Positions 37,200 through 48,117 of a stretch of DNA of 64,000 nucleotides are shown here, in pieces. How positions within the stretch are numbered: position 1 is the first letter of the stretch; the number at the start of each line of letters is the position of its first letter. The stretch lies in the NCBI GenBank assembly GCA_002238425.1, contig MPMJ01000003.1, positions 1-64,000 of the forward strand, in the 5' to 3' direction. The position numbers and the translations under genes were made by a program. This stretch comes from SAR202 cluster bacterium bin16. Lineage in GTDB: Bacteria; Chloroflexota; Dehalococcoidia; Lucifugimonadales; Australimonadaceae. The notes beneath the pieces are model-generated. The model did not search any database and was not told where the DNA came from. It worked only from the letters and a program-made list of their open reading frames with translations.

Positions 37200-38601
37200 G
37201 GGATATCCCCTCCTCCTTCTCTACCAGCGCCCTTCCGCTCCTCATGCCCAGCGGTCTCGCGGGAACACCCGCGACCCGTCCACCCGGAGGCACGTCTCTG
37301 TTCACGACAGCGCCCGCTCCGGTAACGGCTCCCGCCCCCACTTTCACCGGTGCGATCAGTAGACTGTCGCTCCCGATGAAGGCGCCCTCTCCTATCTCTG
37401 TCTCGTGTTTGAGCACTCCGTCAAAGTTACACGTAACCGTACCCGCTCCGATGTTTGCGTCAGCGCCGACAACCGCATCGCCGATGTAGCTGAAGTGTCC
37501 TACGTGCGCTCCGGAGCAGATGCGGCTCGCCTTGATCTCCACGTGCGACCCTACAAACGCATCCTCCTCCAGCACGCATCCCGGACGGATGTGGGAGAAC
37601 GGCCCCACGTTGACCCGCGGCCCCAACACCGACCCCTCTACAACGGCAGACCCCACGTACACGTCGGGCCCGACCTCCGCGTCCTTCAGTTGCGCGTTCG
37701 GCCCCAGGGACGCGCCGCGCGCAATCCTGGACGCGCCGCGGATCGAGGTGTTCGGGTACACCGTAACGTCATGTCCCAACTGCACGGTCGCATCGAGGTA
37801 CACCGTCGCCGGATCAACGAGCGTGGCGCCACCGGCCATCGCAGCGTCCCGCAAGCGGCGTTGGGCCGCCGCTTCCACACGTGCGAGGTCCTGGCGGCCG
37901 TTCACGCTCAACGCTTCGTCCTTGTCCTGCGTAACGTACGCTTCGACGCGCTTGCCGTCCGCGACGGCGTGGGGGATCAGGTCAGTCAGGTAATACTCGC
38001 CGCCGGGACGCGGTTTCAGCTGGCCCAAGGCCCGGCGAAGCCATCGTGCCTCGAAGGCATACACCCCGACATTGACCTCCACTTCGCCCTTCCGAGGCAT
38101 CGGAGCGTCATCGGCCTCCAGCACCCCTATGGGCTTGCCTCGCGCACCTCGCTGCAGGCGTCCGATCTGTTGGGCTGAGGCTGCTTCCATCGAGCAGCAG
38201 AGCAGTGTAGCGGTCGCCTTGCGGCGCTCGTGCAACGCAGCCAGCGCTTGCACTGTCTCCTTCTGAACGAGCGGCACGTCGCCATTGACCACGAGTACGT
38301 GCTGGGACTCAGGAGGGACGGCGATGACCGCCGTAGCCAGCGCGTGGCCCGTACCGAGAGGGTCCGGCTGTTCGACGCACTCCGCATCCCCGCCAACCGC
38401 CAACGAGACCTCTGCGCGGTCTGCGGGCCGTATCACCACGATGACGTCGTTCGCATCTGTGAAGCGCGCCGCCTCAGTGGCGTGGGAGACCATCGGAACG
38501 CCCGCTACGGTATGCAGGACTTTAGGCCGGGACGACCTCATACGAGTGCCCCTGCCCGCTGCCAGCACGATGGCTGTCCAAGCACCCATCTTTGTGTGCA
38601 T
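37192..38601 (-). CDS. glmU: Bifunctional GlcNAc-1-P uridylyltransferase/acetyltransferase (start possibly 38589)
   Basis: AIVLAAGRGTRMRSSRPKVLH; left-handed beta-helix HFSYIGDAVVGADANIGAGTVTCNFDG. Confidence 0.95.
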   Translation of the reverse strand: MHTKMGAWTAIVLAAGRGTRMRSSRPKVLHTVAGVPMVSHATEAARFTDANDVIVVIRPADRAEVSLAVGGDAECVEQPDPLGTGHALATAVIAVPPESQHVLVVNGDVPLVQKETVQALAALHERRKATATLLCCSMEAASAQQIGRLQRGARGKPIGVLEADDAPMPRKGEVEVNVGVYAFEARWLRRALGQLKPRPGGEYYLTDLIPHAVADGKRVEAYVTQDKDEALSVNGRQDLARVEAAAQRRLRDAAMAGGATLVDPATVYLDATVQLGHDVTVYPNTSIRGASRIARGASLGPNAQLKDAEVGPDVYVGSAVVEGSVLGPRVNVGPFSHIRPGCVLEEDAFVGSHVEIKASRICSGAHVGHFSYIGDAVVGADANIGAGTVTCNFDGVLKHETEIGEGAFIGSDSLLIAPVKVGAGAVTGAGAVVNRDVPPGGRVAGVPARPLGMRSGRALVEKEEGISLG

Positions 38602-38817
38602 CGGCGACCGACTCCGGTCGCGAGCCCTCTTTCTCCTCTACGGACGGACTCTCGCCGCCGTCCTGCCGCGCGGCCCCTCTGGCGCGCCTGGGATGCCGCT
38701 GGAAACTGATCCATCAAACACTGGGATGGTACGGACGGGATTAATGGAGTGTCAAGGAACCGATGTCCAGTCTTCCAAGGCCACTCTCTTTGGGCCATGA
38801 TAGAATCTTCTCTCTAC

Positions 38818-38908
38818 GGAGAGATGGCTGAGCGGTTTAAGGCGGCGGTCTCGAAAACCGTTGTGGGGGCTTCCTCCACCGTGGGTTCGAATCCCACTCT
38901 CTCCGCCA
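38818..38908 (+). tRNA. tRNA-Ser (CGA), CCA encoded
   Basis: GGAGAGATGGCTGAGC...GGTCTCGAAAACC...TCTCTCCGCCA, long variable arm. Confidence 0.95.
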
Positions 38909-38963
38909 GACACTGCGAAGCTACGAGCCGGATGTTCTGCGCGTCCGGTTCTGCTCACAGCGC

Positions 38964-39054
38964 GGAGAGGTGCCGGAGTGGCCGAACGGGCACGACTGGA
39001 AATCGTGTAGGGGCCGCAAGTCTCTCGCGGGTTCGAATCCCGCCCTCTCCGCCA
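38964..39054 (+). tRNA. tRNA-Ser (GGA), CCA encoded
   Basis: GGAGAGGTGCCGGAGTGG...CGACTGGAAATCG...CCTCTCCGCCA. Confidence 0.95.
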
Positions 39055-39129
39055 GTTTGTGACATCAGCCCCTGTACCTGTGCCCCGGCATCCGCCAGAA
39101 TAGCCTCACCACCCACGGACGGGACGTTC

Positions 39130-39810
39130 ATGCATCTCATATCGGTCAACGTCGCCAAGCCTCAACTCCTCACGGGAACCGCCAGGGGCGACGTGATGTC
39201 GTCCATCCACAAACGGCCTGTCGAGGGTCCCGTGACGGTGCGCCGCCTCAACGTGGATGGCGACGCGCAGGGCGACCCCACCGTCCACGGCGGCCCGGAC
39301 GCTGCGGTCTACGTCTACGCGTTCGAGGACTACGCATTCTGGACGGCACAACTGAAACGCGAGATCGACTCCTTCGGGTGGTTCGGCGAGAACCTCACCG
39401 TTGAGGGCGCGTCGTCCGACGCGATGTGCTTCGGCGATGTCTGGCGGGTCGGTGGTGCGCTGCTGCAGGTAACGGAGCCACGGTCTCCTTGTTTCAAGCT
39501 GGACCACAAGATGGGTATCCGCTACTTTGCGGCGCGCTTCCGCCGCAGTGGCCGCGTCGGTTTCTACAACCGAGTTCTGGAGGAAGGCACCGTGCAGGCA
39601 GGTGACGAAGCGACGCTCGTAGAGCCGCACCCGGCCCGAATCTCGATACGATTGCTGAGCGACGTGCGCCACGCCAAGGACGTGTCCGTCGACGATGTCG
39701 AGCGCGTCCTCGCAGTAGACAACCTACCCATAGCCCAGCGGCATCACGCGGAACGCAGGATGCGGCGGATCAAGCGGGTGCAGGGCATCCGAGGGCAGAG
39801 GACGCAGTGA
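39130..39810 (+). CDS. MOSC domain-containing protein
   Basis: VHGGPDAAVYVYAFEDYAFW; FGENLTVEG; LQVTEPRSPCFKLDHKMG. Confidence 0.9.
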   Translation: MHLISVNVAKPQLLTGTARGDVMSSIHKRPVEGPVTVRRLNVDGDAQGDPTVHGGPDAAVYVYAFEDYAFWTAQLKREIDSFGWFGENLTVEGASSDAMCFGDVWRVGGALLQVTEPRSPCFKLDHKMGIRYFAARFRRSGRVGFYNRVLEEGTVQAGDEATLVEPHPARISIRLLSDVRHAKDVSVDDVERVLAVDNLPIAQRHHAERRMRRIKRVQGIRGQRTQ

Positions 39811-40916
39811 CCACCATCGAACACGACCTCCCGTATTGGATAGCCTTCTCCCGCGTACCCACCGTCGGGCGTGTCCGGATCGGCCTTCTCGAAGAGCGGT
39901 TCGGGTCGCTCAAGGCCGCGTGGGAAGCCTCCGGGAGTGAACTCGGCGCATCAGGCCTCACGCCAGGCGTCGTCAGTGCCATCGAGCAGGTCCGCAGAGT
40001 CGTCGAGCCTGAAGGCGAACTCGAACGGGTGCACAACGCCAACGTAACGGTGCTCACCTGGCACGACTCCGACTACCCTCGTCTCTTCCGCAACATAGAC
40101 GACCCGCCTCCCATCCTCTACGTCAAGGGGACCCTGCAACCGGACGACGAGGTCCGCGTCACTGTTGTCGGAACACGCAACCCAACCGCGTACGGCAAAG
40201 AGGTAGCACGGCAGCTCTCGGGCGACCTGGCGGAGTCTGGTATCTCCGTTGTCAGTGGGTTGGCGCGGGGCATCGACGGCGTCGCGCACGACGCTGCCCT
40301 CAGGGCAGGAGGCAGGACGATCGCGGTCATCGGCTCGGGCCTGGACGTCGTCTACCCTCCCGAGCACCGGTCCTTGTTCGAACGCATCGTGGACAACGGG
40401 GCGGTGCTCTCGGAGTACCCGCTCGGTTCCAAACCGGAGGCACGCCACTTCCCCCGGCGCAACCGGCTGCTGAGCGGGCTGGGCCTGGGCGTGCTGGTCG
40501 TAGAAGCGCCGAAAGACAGCGGCGCACGGTCGACCGTCGAGTTCGCGCTGGAACAGAACAGGGAGGTGCTCTGCGTGCCCGGGAGCATCCACTCGCCTGC
40601 AAGCGAACTCACCAACTGGCTCATCCAGCAGGGCGCGAAGCTCGTGATGCGGGTCGAGGACGTGCTGGATGAGTTGCACATCGGCGGCGCGCCGCGACAG
40701 CAGCCGCTTCCCGGACTCTCTCCCGACACGGAAGAAGAAGCGCGGCTCCTTGAGGCGCTCACCCACGAGCCGCAACACATAGACGAGTTGAGCCGCAGCG
40801 CCGGCATGTCCATCACACAGGCCAGTGGAACGCTCGCCGTCATGGAGATCAAGGGCTCCGTTCTGCAGGTAGGGCGCATGAACTACATCCGTGCCAGGAC
40901 CGCATCCGTCCGCTAA
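39807..40916 (+). CDS. dprA: DNA-processing protein DprA
   Basis: VVGTRNPTAYGKEVARQLSGDLAESGISVVSGLARGIDGVAHDAALRAGGRTIAVIGSGLDVVYPPEHR. Confidence 0.95.
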   Translation: MTTIEHDLPYWIAFSRVPTVGRVRIGLLEERFGSLKAAWEASGSELGASGLTPGVVSAIEQVRRVVEPEGELERVHNANVTVLTWHDSDYPRLFRNIDDPPPILYVKGTLQPDDEVRVTVVGTRNPTAYGKEVARQLSGDLAESGISVVSGLARGIDGVAHDAALRAGGRTIAVIGSGLDVVYPPEHRSLFERIVDNGAVLSEYPLGSKPEARHFPRRNRLLSGLGLGVLVVEAPKDSGARSTVEFALEQNREVLCVPGSIHSPASELTNWLIQQGAKLVMRVEDVLDELHIGGAPRQQPLPGLSPDTEEEARLLEALTHEPQHIDELSRSAGMSITQASGTLAVMEIKGSVLQVGRMNYIRARTASVR

Positions 40917-40958
40917 CTCACTTGACAAGGGCATCGCCTCTGCCCGTATGTTGGAAGC

Positions 40959-43403
40959 ATGGCAAAGACACCCACCACCCGAAAAACGTCTTCAGGAAAG
41001 AGACGCGCCAGCAACGGCGCAGCGCAAACCTCAAGCGCCGGCAACGGCCGAGGGGCATCACGCCACCTTGTCATCGTAGAGTCGCCCGCCAAAGCGGCCA
41101 CGATAGGCCGGTTCCTCGGCCGCGACTACACCGTGAAAGCGTCCATGGGGCACGTCAGAGACCTGCCCAAGAGGAAGCTCGGCGTGAACCCCGACAAGGA
41201 CTTCGTCCCGTGGTACGAAGTGCCGGAGGACAAGCGGAAGGTCGTCGACGAGATACGCGCGGCCGGGGAGCATGCGGAGGACGTTTACCTCGCAACCGAC
41301 CCTGACCGCGAAGGCGAGGCGATCGCCTGGCACGTGATGGAAGCCGCAGGCTGGCGAAGCAAGCCGGTACGCCGCGTGGTCTTCCACTCCATCACGGAAG
41401 ACGCCATCAAAGATGCGTTCGCCCACGAACGCGACATCGACATGGAACTCGTCAACGCGCAGCAGGCGCGCAGGATCGAGGACAGGCTAGTCGGTTTCAA
41501 GCTCAGCCCCCTGCTCAAGCCGCTGGTCGGACAGGAACTGAACCGCAACCGCAACATCCTGAGTGCCGAGGACCTCGACACCACCAGCTCCCTCTCGGCA
41601 GGCCGCGTGCAATCCGTTGCGCTGCGCCTCGTGGCGGAGCGTGACAAGGACATAGACGCATTCGTCCCGGTGGAATACTGGTCTATCGACGCCGCGCTCC
41701 TCACTGGAGAGGACGCCTCATTCACGGCTTCGCTGCGCAGTCTCGCCGGTGAAAAGGACGAACTCTCCCTGCCGGACGAAGCGGCCACCAACGCCGTTCT
41801 CGCAAACCTGGGGGGGGCCGCGTACCGCGTCGACTCGGTCACGACGCGCCAGGTGAACCGGCGGCCAGCTCCGCCGTTCATCACGAGCACGCTGCAGCAG
41901 GAAGCATCACGGCGGCTCGGGTTCTCCGCCACGAGGACGATGGCCATCGCCCAGCAGCTGTACGAGGGCATCGCCATCGGCTCCGAGGGAAGACAGGGGC
42001 TCATCACCTACATGCGGACGGACTCACCGCAGGTCACGCCGGGCGCCATTCAGGAGACCCGCCGCTACATCGAGGAGCGGTGGGGGAAGGACTACGTGCC
42101 ACGCACCCCGCGGCGCTACACCTCCCGCTCCAAGGTCGCGCAGGAAGCGCACGAAGCCATCAGGCCGACGGCCATACGGCGCACGCCGCAGGGCATCCGT
42201 CAGCACCTCACCCCCGAGCAGGCCCGCCTCTACGAGTTGATCTGGAACCGGATGGTGGCCAGCCAGATGGCCGACGCCGTGCTGGACGCAACCCGGGTAG
42301 ACGTGCACGCGGCAGCGTCCGGCAAGCCCGCCTACCTGTTTCGGGCAACCGGCTCCGTCGTGCGGTTCGCCGGTTTCCGCGCTCTCTATATCGAGCAGCG
42401 CGACGAAGGCAGCACACGCGATGGAGAAGACGATGACTCCCGCGTATTGCCCCCGCTGCAGCAGGGCCAACAACTCGACTGCGCGGGACTGACCCCGGAG
42501 CAGCACTTCACGCAACCTCCACCCCGCTTCACGGAGGCGAGCCTCGTGCGTTCGCTGGAAGAGCAGGGCATCGGTCGACCCAGCACCTATGCCGCGATCA
42601 TCAACACGCTCGTCAATCGAAAGTACGTGACCCGCGACAGGCGGGTGCTGAAGTCGACCCAGCTAGGCCAGCTCGTCTGCGGCCAGTTAGTCTCCCACTT
42701 CCCCGACATCATGGACGTCAGTTTCACCGGGCGGATGGAGGACCAACTGGACGAGGTCGCCAACGGCAAGCAGGAGTGGGTGGCTTTCCTGCACGACTTC
42801 TACGGGCCGTTCAGCGAAGAGCTCAACAAGGCGAGGAACGCGATCAAGGAAGCAACGCAGGAGGCGGCAAGCGAGTCGACCAACGAGCCGTGCGACGTCT
42901 GCGGCAAGCCGATGATCGTCAAACTGGGGCGCTTTGGGGCCTTCCTCTCCTGCACCGGCTACCCCGACTGCAAGAACAGCAAGGACATCTCCAAGGCCTC
43001 GGGAGACTCCGGAGAACAGGCCGACGACGCGACCGAAGAGTCCTGCGACCTCTGTGGGAAGCCGATGGCCCTGAAGCGCGGACGCTACGGGCCGTTCCTG
43101 GGCTGCACCGGGTATCCGGACTGCAAGAACATCAAGCGGCTCCCCAAGGACGCCCCCAAGGATACCGGCGTGGCTTGCCCACGTTGCGGCGGCAACCTCG
43201 TGGAACGCCGGGGCAGGCGCGGTCCCTTCTACGGCTGTTCCAACTACCCCACGTGCAACTTCCTCGTGAACCGGAAGCCCTTGCCGCAGCCGTGCCCTGA
43301 ATGCGATGGCCTGATGGTGGTGGGAGCCCGCGAGCAGGCGACCTGCACCAACTGCGCCTGGAAGGGGCCCCTCCCTGCAGAGGAACCGGCAGGCGTCGCC
43401 TAG
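40959..43403 (+). CDS. topA: DNA topoisomerase I with C-terminal zinc fingers
   Basis: LVIVESPAKAATIGRFLG; ATDPDREGEAIAWH; YMRTDSPQVT; repeated CxxC...C zinc fingers. Confidence 0.96.
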   Translation: MAKTPTTRKTSSGKRRASNGAAQTSSAGNGRGASRHLVIVESPAKAATIGRFLGRDYTVKASMGHVRDLPKRKLGVNPDKDFVPWYEVPEDKRKVVDEIRAAGEHAEDVYLATDPDREGEAIAWHVMEAAGWRSKPVRRVVFHSITEDAIKDAFAHERDIDMELVNAQQARRIEDRLVGFKLSPLLKPLVGQELNRNRNILSAEDLDTTSSLSAGRVQSVALRLVAERDKDIDAFVPVEYWSIDAALLTGEDASFTASLRSLAGEKDELSLPDEAATNAVLANLGGAAYRVDSVTTRQVNRRPAPPFITSTLQQEASRRLGFSATRTMAIAQQLYEGIAIGSEGRQGLITYMRTDSPQVTPGAIQETRRYIEERWGKDYVPRTPRRYTSRSKVAQEAHEAIRPTAIRRTPQGIRQHLTPEQARLYELIWNRMVASQMADAVLDATRVDVHAAASGKPAYLFRATGSVVRFAGFRALYIEQRDEGSTRDGEDDDSRVLPPLQQGQQLDCAGLTPEQHFTQPPPRFTEASLVRSLEEQGIGRPSTYAAIINTLVNRKYVTRDRRVLKSTQLGQLVCGQLVSHFPDIMDVSFTGRMEDQLDEVANGKQEWVAFLHDFYGPFSEELNKARNAIKEATQEAASESTNEPCDVCGKPMIVKLGRFGAFLSCTGYPDCKNSKDISKASGDSGEQADDATEESCDLCGKPMALKRGRYGPFLGCTGYPDCKNIKRLPKDAPKDTGVACPRCGGNLVERRGRRGPFYGCSNYPTCNFLVNRKPLPQPCPECDGLMVVGAREQATCTNCAWKGPLPAEEPAGVA

Positions 43404-43414
43404 CGCGCAGCGTC

Positions 43415-44482
43415 ATGGAAAGCCCGCACACAGCCCACCGCAGTTCGGAAACCAGTCAGCCGCTCATCGCTGAGTACGAGCGCACTCTGCGCACCACGAG
43501 AGCGCTCTCGGACGCCACCGTCCGGAACTACGTGGCCGATCTCGCGCCCTTTCTGCGATACATGGATGGGCAGAACTGCCCACTCGGAGCCGACGCGAAG
43601 GAGCTTCGCGATTTCGTGCGCAGGGGCGGCGATGCGAACGTCTCACGCGAGTACCGCAGCCTCGTCCGTGACTACGTCGCATGGCTGCTGGAGCGCCGCA
43701 CCGTAGAGAGCGGACGTGCTGCCGGAAGCCGAGGCCACTCTCGCGCAAGCGTCCACCGGATGCTGGCATCGCTCCGATCGTTCATGCGATTCCTCATCGA
43801 ACGCGGCCTCCTGCCGGATGCACCGCTCTGGCGTCCCAAGTCCACCCTCATGGGCCGGCTCACGCCGAAACTGGAACGCCGTCTCCCCGACCTCGTCTCC
43901 GTCTCCGAAGCTGCCCGTCTTGTCGAAGCCCCCTCTCACTCGGATGATGGGGAGAACGGACTGCGGGACGCTGCGCTCCTGGAGTTGCTCTACGGCTGCG
44001 GTCTTCGCGTCAGCGAAGCAGCCAACCTGGACCGGGAGAACGTCTCACTGGAGGAGAGCACCGTCCGCGTATGGGGCAAGGGAGCGAAGGAGCGCCAAAC
44101 GCCGCTCGGCGCCAAGGCACGAAACGCCCTCCGCGCGTACCTGAATTCGGAGAGCGCGCCGGACGAAAAGGGCGGCCCGCTCTTCCGCAACGCGCGCGGC
44201 GCGAGGCTCGGCGCACGCTCTATCCAGCGCGTCGTCCGGAACTACGCGAAGCGCAGCGGACTGCGGGAGGACGTGCACCCGCACACGCTGCGCCACAGCT
44301 ACGCGACCCATCTCCTGAACGGCGGCGCAGACCTGCGCATCGTCCAGGAACTGCTCGGTCATTCCACGCCCAGCGCCACGCAGGTGTACACTCACGTTAG
44401 CCAACAGGAAGCGCGACGCGTGTACCTTGCAGCCCACCCGCTGGCGCACGTGCCCGCCCCAGACGACCAGGACTCCGAATGA
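43415..44482 (+). CDS. xerC: XerC/XerD-type tyrosine recombinase
   Basis: [53 protein letters not shown]. Confidence 0.9.
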   Translation: MESPHTAHRSSETSQPLIAEYERTLRTTRALSDATVRNYVADLAPFLRYMDGQNCPLGADAKELRDFVRRGGDANVSREYRSLVRDYVAWLLERRTVESGRAAGSRGHSRASVHRMLASLRSFMRFLIERGLLPDAPLWRPKSTLMGRLTPKLERRLPDLVSVSEAARLVEAPSHSDDGENGLRDAALLELLYGCGLRVSEAANLDRENVSLEESTVRVWGKGAKERQTPLGAKARNALRAYLNSESAPDEKGGPLFRNARGARLGARSIQRVVRNYAKRSGLREDVHPHTLRHSYATHLLNGGADLRIVQELLGHSTPSATQVYTHVSQQEARRVYLAAHPLAHVPAPDDQDSE

Positions 44483-44916
44483 CCATCCTCGTAGTGAACG
44501 GCCCGAACCTGAATCTCCTCGGCCAGCGCGAACCCGCCATCTACGGCAGCGCCACCCTCGACGACATCGAGCGAGCCGTCCGCAAGCGCGCCGACGAAAT
44601 CGGAGCCTCGGTGGACTTCTTCCAGTCCAACTCGGAAGGCGGGCTGATCGACCACCTGCAAGCCAACGCCGCATCCGCGACCGGCGTCATCCTCAACGGC
44701 GGCGGCTTCACGCACACGAGCGTCGCGCTGCGGGACTGCATCGCCTCGATCAGCCTTCCGGTCGTCGAGGTGCACCTGTCGAACATCCACGCACGGGAGG
44801 AGTTCCGCCGCACGTCCCTCACCGCTCCAGTCGCGCGCGGAATCATCAGCGGACTCGGTCCGCACGGCTATATCCTGGCACTGGAATATCTCGTTGCGGA
44901 GGAGAACGCAGCATGA
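44479..44916 (+). CDS. aroQ: Type II 3-dehydroquinate dehydratase
   Basis: [50 protein letters not shown]. Confidence 0.96.
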   Translation: MTILVVNGPNLNLLGQREPAIYGSATLDDIERAVRKRADEIGASVDFFQSNSEGGLIDHLQANAASATGVILNGGGFTHTSVALRDCIASISLPVVEVHLSNIHAREEFRRTSLTAPVARGIISGLGPHGYILALEYLVAEENAA

Positions 44917-46013
44917 GCACCGCAGACCGCATCTCACGGCTACGCGCCCGCATGGCGGAGGATGGGCTCGACGCGATGCTCATCTTCAACACGGAGCGCT
45001 CCCTCAGCAAGAATGTCACTTACTACTCCGGCTTCCGCGGCACGCACGGCTGGCTCTGGATAACGCCGGACGACGCGGCGCTGGCCACGGACTTCCGTTA
45101 CACCGAACAGGCGGAGCACCAGGCGCCGGACTACCGCGTCGTCCGCATGGCGGCCGGTTACGACTGGTTCTCGGAGGTCGTCTCGGCCTCCGGCGCGAAG
45201 AGCATCGGCATCGAGGACGAGTCCGTAACCGTCGCCGCCCACAGGGCGCTGACCGAGAAGCTGCAAGCGCTCGACCCCTCGCCTGAACTCGTGCCCACCA
45301 GGGATATGGCCGACCAACTCCGCGCCGTGAAGGACGCAGCTGAGCTCGAAACGCTCATCCGAGCGATCGAGATTGCGGACGAGGCAGTCGAGACCGTTGC
45401 CGCCGGGATCCGGCCCGGCATGACGGAGCGGCAGATCGCCTGGGACATCGAACGCGCCATGCGCAGCCTGGGGGCGGACGCCCTCTCCTTCCCCACCATC
45501 GTCGCCTCCGGGCCCAACGGCGCGAAGGCCCACCACAGCCCCACCGACCGCGCCCTGGAGTACGGCGACGGCGTCTATATCGACACCGGCGCGCTCTACG
45601 AGGGCTACTGCAGCGACATCACACGCGCCTTCGTCCTGGGCGAGGCGAGCCCCAAGTTCCGCGAGATATACGACCTCGTCCTGGCCGCGCAGGAGGCTGC
45701 CGAGGCGAACGCCATCGCTGGCATGACCGGCGGTGAGATCGACGGCATCGCGCGAGCGGTCATCGCGGACGCCGGCTACGGCGACGACTTCGGCCACAGC
45801 CTCGGCCACGGCATCGGCATCGCCGTCCACGAACTGCCCCGGGTCGGGCCGACGTCGGACGACCCGATAGAGGACGGCATGGTCTTCAGCGTCGAGCCTG
45901 GCATCTATCTCACCGGCTGGGGAGGCGTTCGCATAGAAGACCTCGTGGTTATGGAGAACGGCAAGCCGCGCATCCTCACCAAGGCCCACAAGCGCGACGT
46001 CATCCCCGTATAG
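44913..46013 (+). CDS. pepQ: M24 family Xaa-Pro aminopeptidase/dipeptidase
   Basis: [51 protein letters not shown]. Confidence 0.9.
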   Translation: MSTADRISRLRARMAEDGLDAMLIFNTERSLSKNVTYYSGFRGTHGWLWITPDDAALATDFRYTEQAEHQAPDYRVVRMAAGYDWFSEVVSASGAKSIGIEDESVTVAAHRALTEKLQALDPSPELVPTRDMADQLRAVKDAAELETLIRAIEIADEAVETVAAGIRPGMTERQIAWDIERAMRSLGADALSFPTIVASGPNGAKAHHSPTDRALEYGDGVYIDTGALYEGYCSDITRAFVLGEASPKFREIYDLVLAAQEAAEANAIAGMTGGEIDGIARAVIADAGYGDDFGHSLGHGIGIAVHELPRVGPTSDDPIEDGMVFSVEPGIYLTGWGGVRIEDLVVMENGKPRILTKAHKRDVIPV

Positions 46014-46027
46014 AAGGAGTTCTACAC

Positions 46028-46597
46028 ATGGTCATGGAGTTCGGAGACCTCCGCCGAGGCACGACTATCGAGATGGACGGCGTGCCCTTCAAGGTGGAGG
46101 ACTACTACCAGCAGAAGATGCAGCAGCGCGCCCCGGTCTACCACATCAAGATGCGCAACCTGCTCACCGGCCAGTTGCTCGACAAGTCGTTCTCCGGCTA
46201 CGGCATCAAGCTGACCAAGGCACCCGTCGAGAACCGGGAGTGCACCTTCCTGTACGAGGCCGATGGCATCTACAACTTCATGGACACCACGTCCTACGAC
46301 CAGTACGAGGTCGGCAAGGACGTCGTCGGCGATACCTCCGACTACCTGGTCGATCAGACCGACTGCGAGCTTGTCTTCTACCGCGACAAGCCCCTCATGG
46401 TGGAGATGCCAACCACGGTGGACCTTATCGTCAGCGAGACGCCTCCGGGCTACAAGGGCGACACCGCGTCCGGCGGCGGCAAGCCCGCCACACTGGAGAC
46501 CGGCATCCGCGTCACCGTGCCCATGTTCATCGCAATCGGCGACAAGGTGCGCGTGGACACCCGCTCCGGCGAGTACGTCACCCGCGTGAACGATTAG
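46028..46597 (+). CDS. efp: Elongation factor P (divergent acceptor loop)
   Basis: IKMRNLLTGQLLDKSF; VDLIVSETPPGYKGDTASGGGKPATLETGIRVTVPMFIAIGDKVRVDTRSGEYVTRV. Confidence 0.93.
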   Translation: MVMEFGDLRRGTTIEMDGVPFKVEDYYQQKMQQRAPVYHIKMRNLLTGQLLDKSFSGYGIKLTKAPVENRECTFLYEADGIYNFMDTTSYDQYEVGKDVVGDTSDYLVDQTDCELVFYRDKPLMVEMPTTVDLIVSETPPGYKGDTASGGGKPATLETGIRVTVPMFIAIGDKVRVDTRSGEYVTRVND

Positions 46598-46627
46598 CGC
46601 CGCCGGCATACGGCCCGCGAGCACCCC

Positions 46628-47812
46628 ATGCAGGTCTACAGCGTCAGCCAGATCACCGAGTACATCAGGGCGGTACTCGACCGCGACGTGTACCTCAGTA
46701 ATGTCTGGATCACCGGAGAGGTCTCCAACCTGTTCGCGTCCGGCGCGGGTCACCGCTATTTCACGCTCAAGAACGCCGAGCACCAGATCAAGGCCGTGCA
46801 CTTCAGCGGCTACTTCGGCAGTGAGTACCTCGTGAACGGCGCGCAGGTCATCGCCCACGGCCGTGTGTCGTTCTACTCGAACCGGGGCGAAACACAGCTC
46901 TACGCCGACTCCGTCGTCCCCGCAGGGGAAGGGGCACTCGCCGCCGAGTTCGAGCGCCTGCGCGCCCAACTCGAGGCCGAAGGCCTGTTCGACCCGGCCC
47001 GCAAGCGTACACTACCGCCGTTCCCACGCCGGGTCGGCGTCGTGACCTCAGCCCAGGGCGCGGTCATCCACGACATCCAGACCGTCCTCAGCGCCCGCTA
47101 CCCGCTCGGCGAGCTCGTCCTCTGCGACGCCAGCGTGCAGGGCGACGAGGCCCCCGTCGAACTGGCGAGCGCCATCCGCGCGCTGAACAGGCTGCCGGAT
47201 GTAGACGTCATCATCGTCGCCCGCGGCGGCGGCTCGCTCGAAGACCTGCGCGCCTTCAACTCTGAGGAGGTTGCGCGCGCCATCTACGCCAGCCGCATCC
47301 CCATCGTCAGCGCCGTTGGCCACGAGTCCGACTACACCATCGCCGACTTCACCGCCGACCTTCGCGCTCCCACGCCATCGGCGGCTGCGGCAGCCGTCGC
47401 GCCGGACGTGCGCGTGCTCAGCGAGGAGATAGCCGGTCTCACTGCCCGGTCCGGGAGCGCCATTGCGTACTACGCCGCGCAGCTGACCAGCGAGGTCGAA
47501 TCTCTCATTACTCGCATGGAGCGCCATCTCCCCGATACCGCTACGCATCGCCAGCGCGTGGATGAGCTGCTGGAGCATGCCTACACGGGCTTCGGAACGT
47601 TCATCCGTCTTCGACGGGAGCAGACCGACAGCCTTCGCACGACGCTGGCCGCACTCGACCCGTCCGCCATCCTCCGGCGGGGCTACGCGATGGTAACCTC
47701 GGTGCGTGACGGCAGAGCCGTCACCTCCGCCGACAGCGTTTCGCCGGGAGACCTGGTCCGTGCCACGTTGCACGAGGGAGAGCTCGAAGCCATGGTAACC
47801 GCGAAGAAGTGA
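46628..47812 (+). CDS. xseA: Exodeoxyribonuclease VII large subunit
   Basis: VYSVSQITEYIRAVLDRD; VGVVTSAQGAVIHDIQTVLSARYP; ARGGGSLEDLRAFN; GHESDYTIADFTADLRAPTPSAAA. Confidence 0.95.
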   Translation: MQVYSVSQITEYIRAVLDRDVYLSNVWITGEVSNLFASGAGHRYFTLKNAEHQIKAVHFSGYFGSEYLVNGAQVIAHGRVSFYSNRGETQLYADSVVPAGEGALAAEFERLRAQLEAEGLFDPARKRTLPPFPRRVGVVTSAQGAVIHDIQTVLSARYPLGELVLCDASVQGDEAPVELASAIRALNRLPDVDVIIVARGGGSLEDLRAFNSEEVARAIYASRIPIVSAVGHESDYTIADFTADLRAPTPSAAAAAVAPDVRVLSEEIAGLTARSGSAIAYYAAQLTSEVESLITRMERHLPDTATHRQRVDELLEHAYTGFGTFIRLRREQTDSLRTTLAALDPSAILRRGYAMVTSVRDGRAVTSADSVSPGDLVRATLHEGELEAMVTAKK

Positions 47813-47817
47813 GCCGG

Positions 47818-48117
47818 ATGGAACAGCAGCCCCCACAGACCGAACGCGAACCCTCTTTTGAGGAGGCGCTTGCCCAACTCAGGGAAACCGTGCAGACGCT
47901 GGAGGAAGGGAATGTCTCACTGGAAGAGGCGACACGCCTGCTGGCGCGCGGCGCTGAACTCGCCAGGACGTGCAACGACCTGCTCGCGAAGGCCGAACTG
48001 CAGGTGAGCCGCATCCGGCGCAACTTCCAGGGGCAGGCGGACGTGGCCGAGGAGCCCGAGCCACCCATGGTCCCGCCTCAGCAAGACTTCGGGATGTTCG
48101 ATGACGCTCCGCGGTGA
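47818..48117 (+). CDS. xseB: Exodeoxyribonuclease VII small subunit
   Basis: SFEEALAQLRETVQTLEEGNVSLEEATRLLARGAEL. Confidence 0.9.
   Translation: MEQQPPQTEREPSFEEALAQLRETVQTLEEGNVSLEEATRLLARGAELARTCNDLLAKAELQVSRIRRNFQGQADVAEEPEPPMVPPQQDFGMFDDAPR

Noticed and set aside
38749-39130. N-terminal extension of the MOSC ORF
   Set aside because: The extension runs through two tRNA-Ser genes; the true start is ATG 39130.
43415-44482. Integrase of a mobile element
   Set aside because: Xer-type recombinase sits in a dprA-topA-xer housekeeping order with no att sites or cargo; most likely chromosome dimer resolution.
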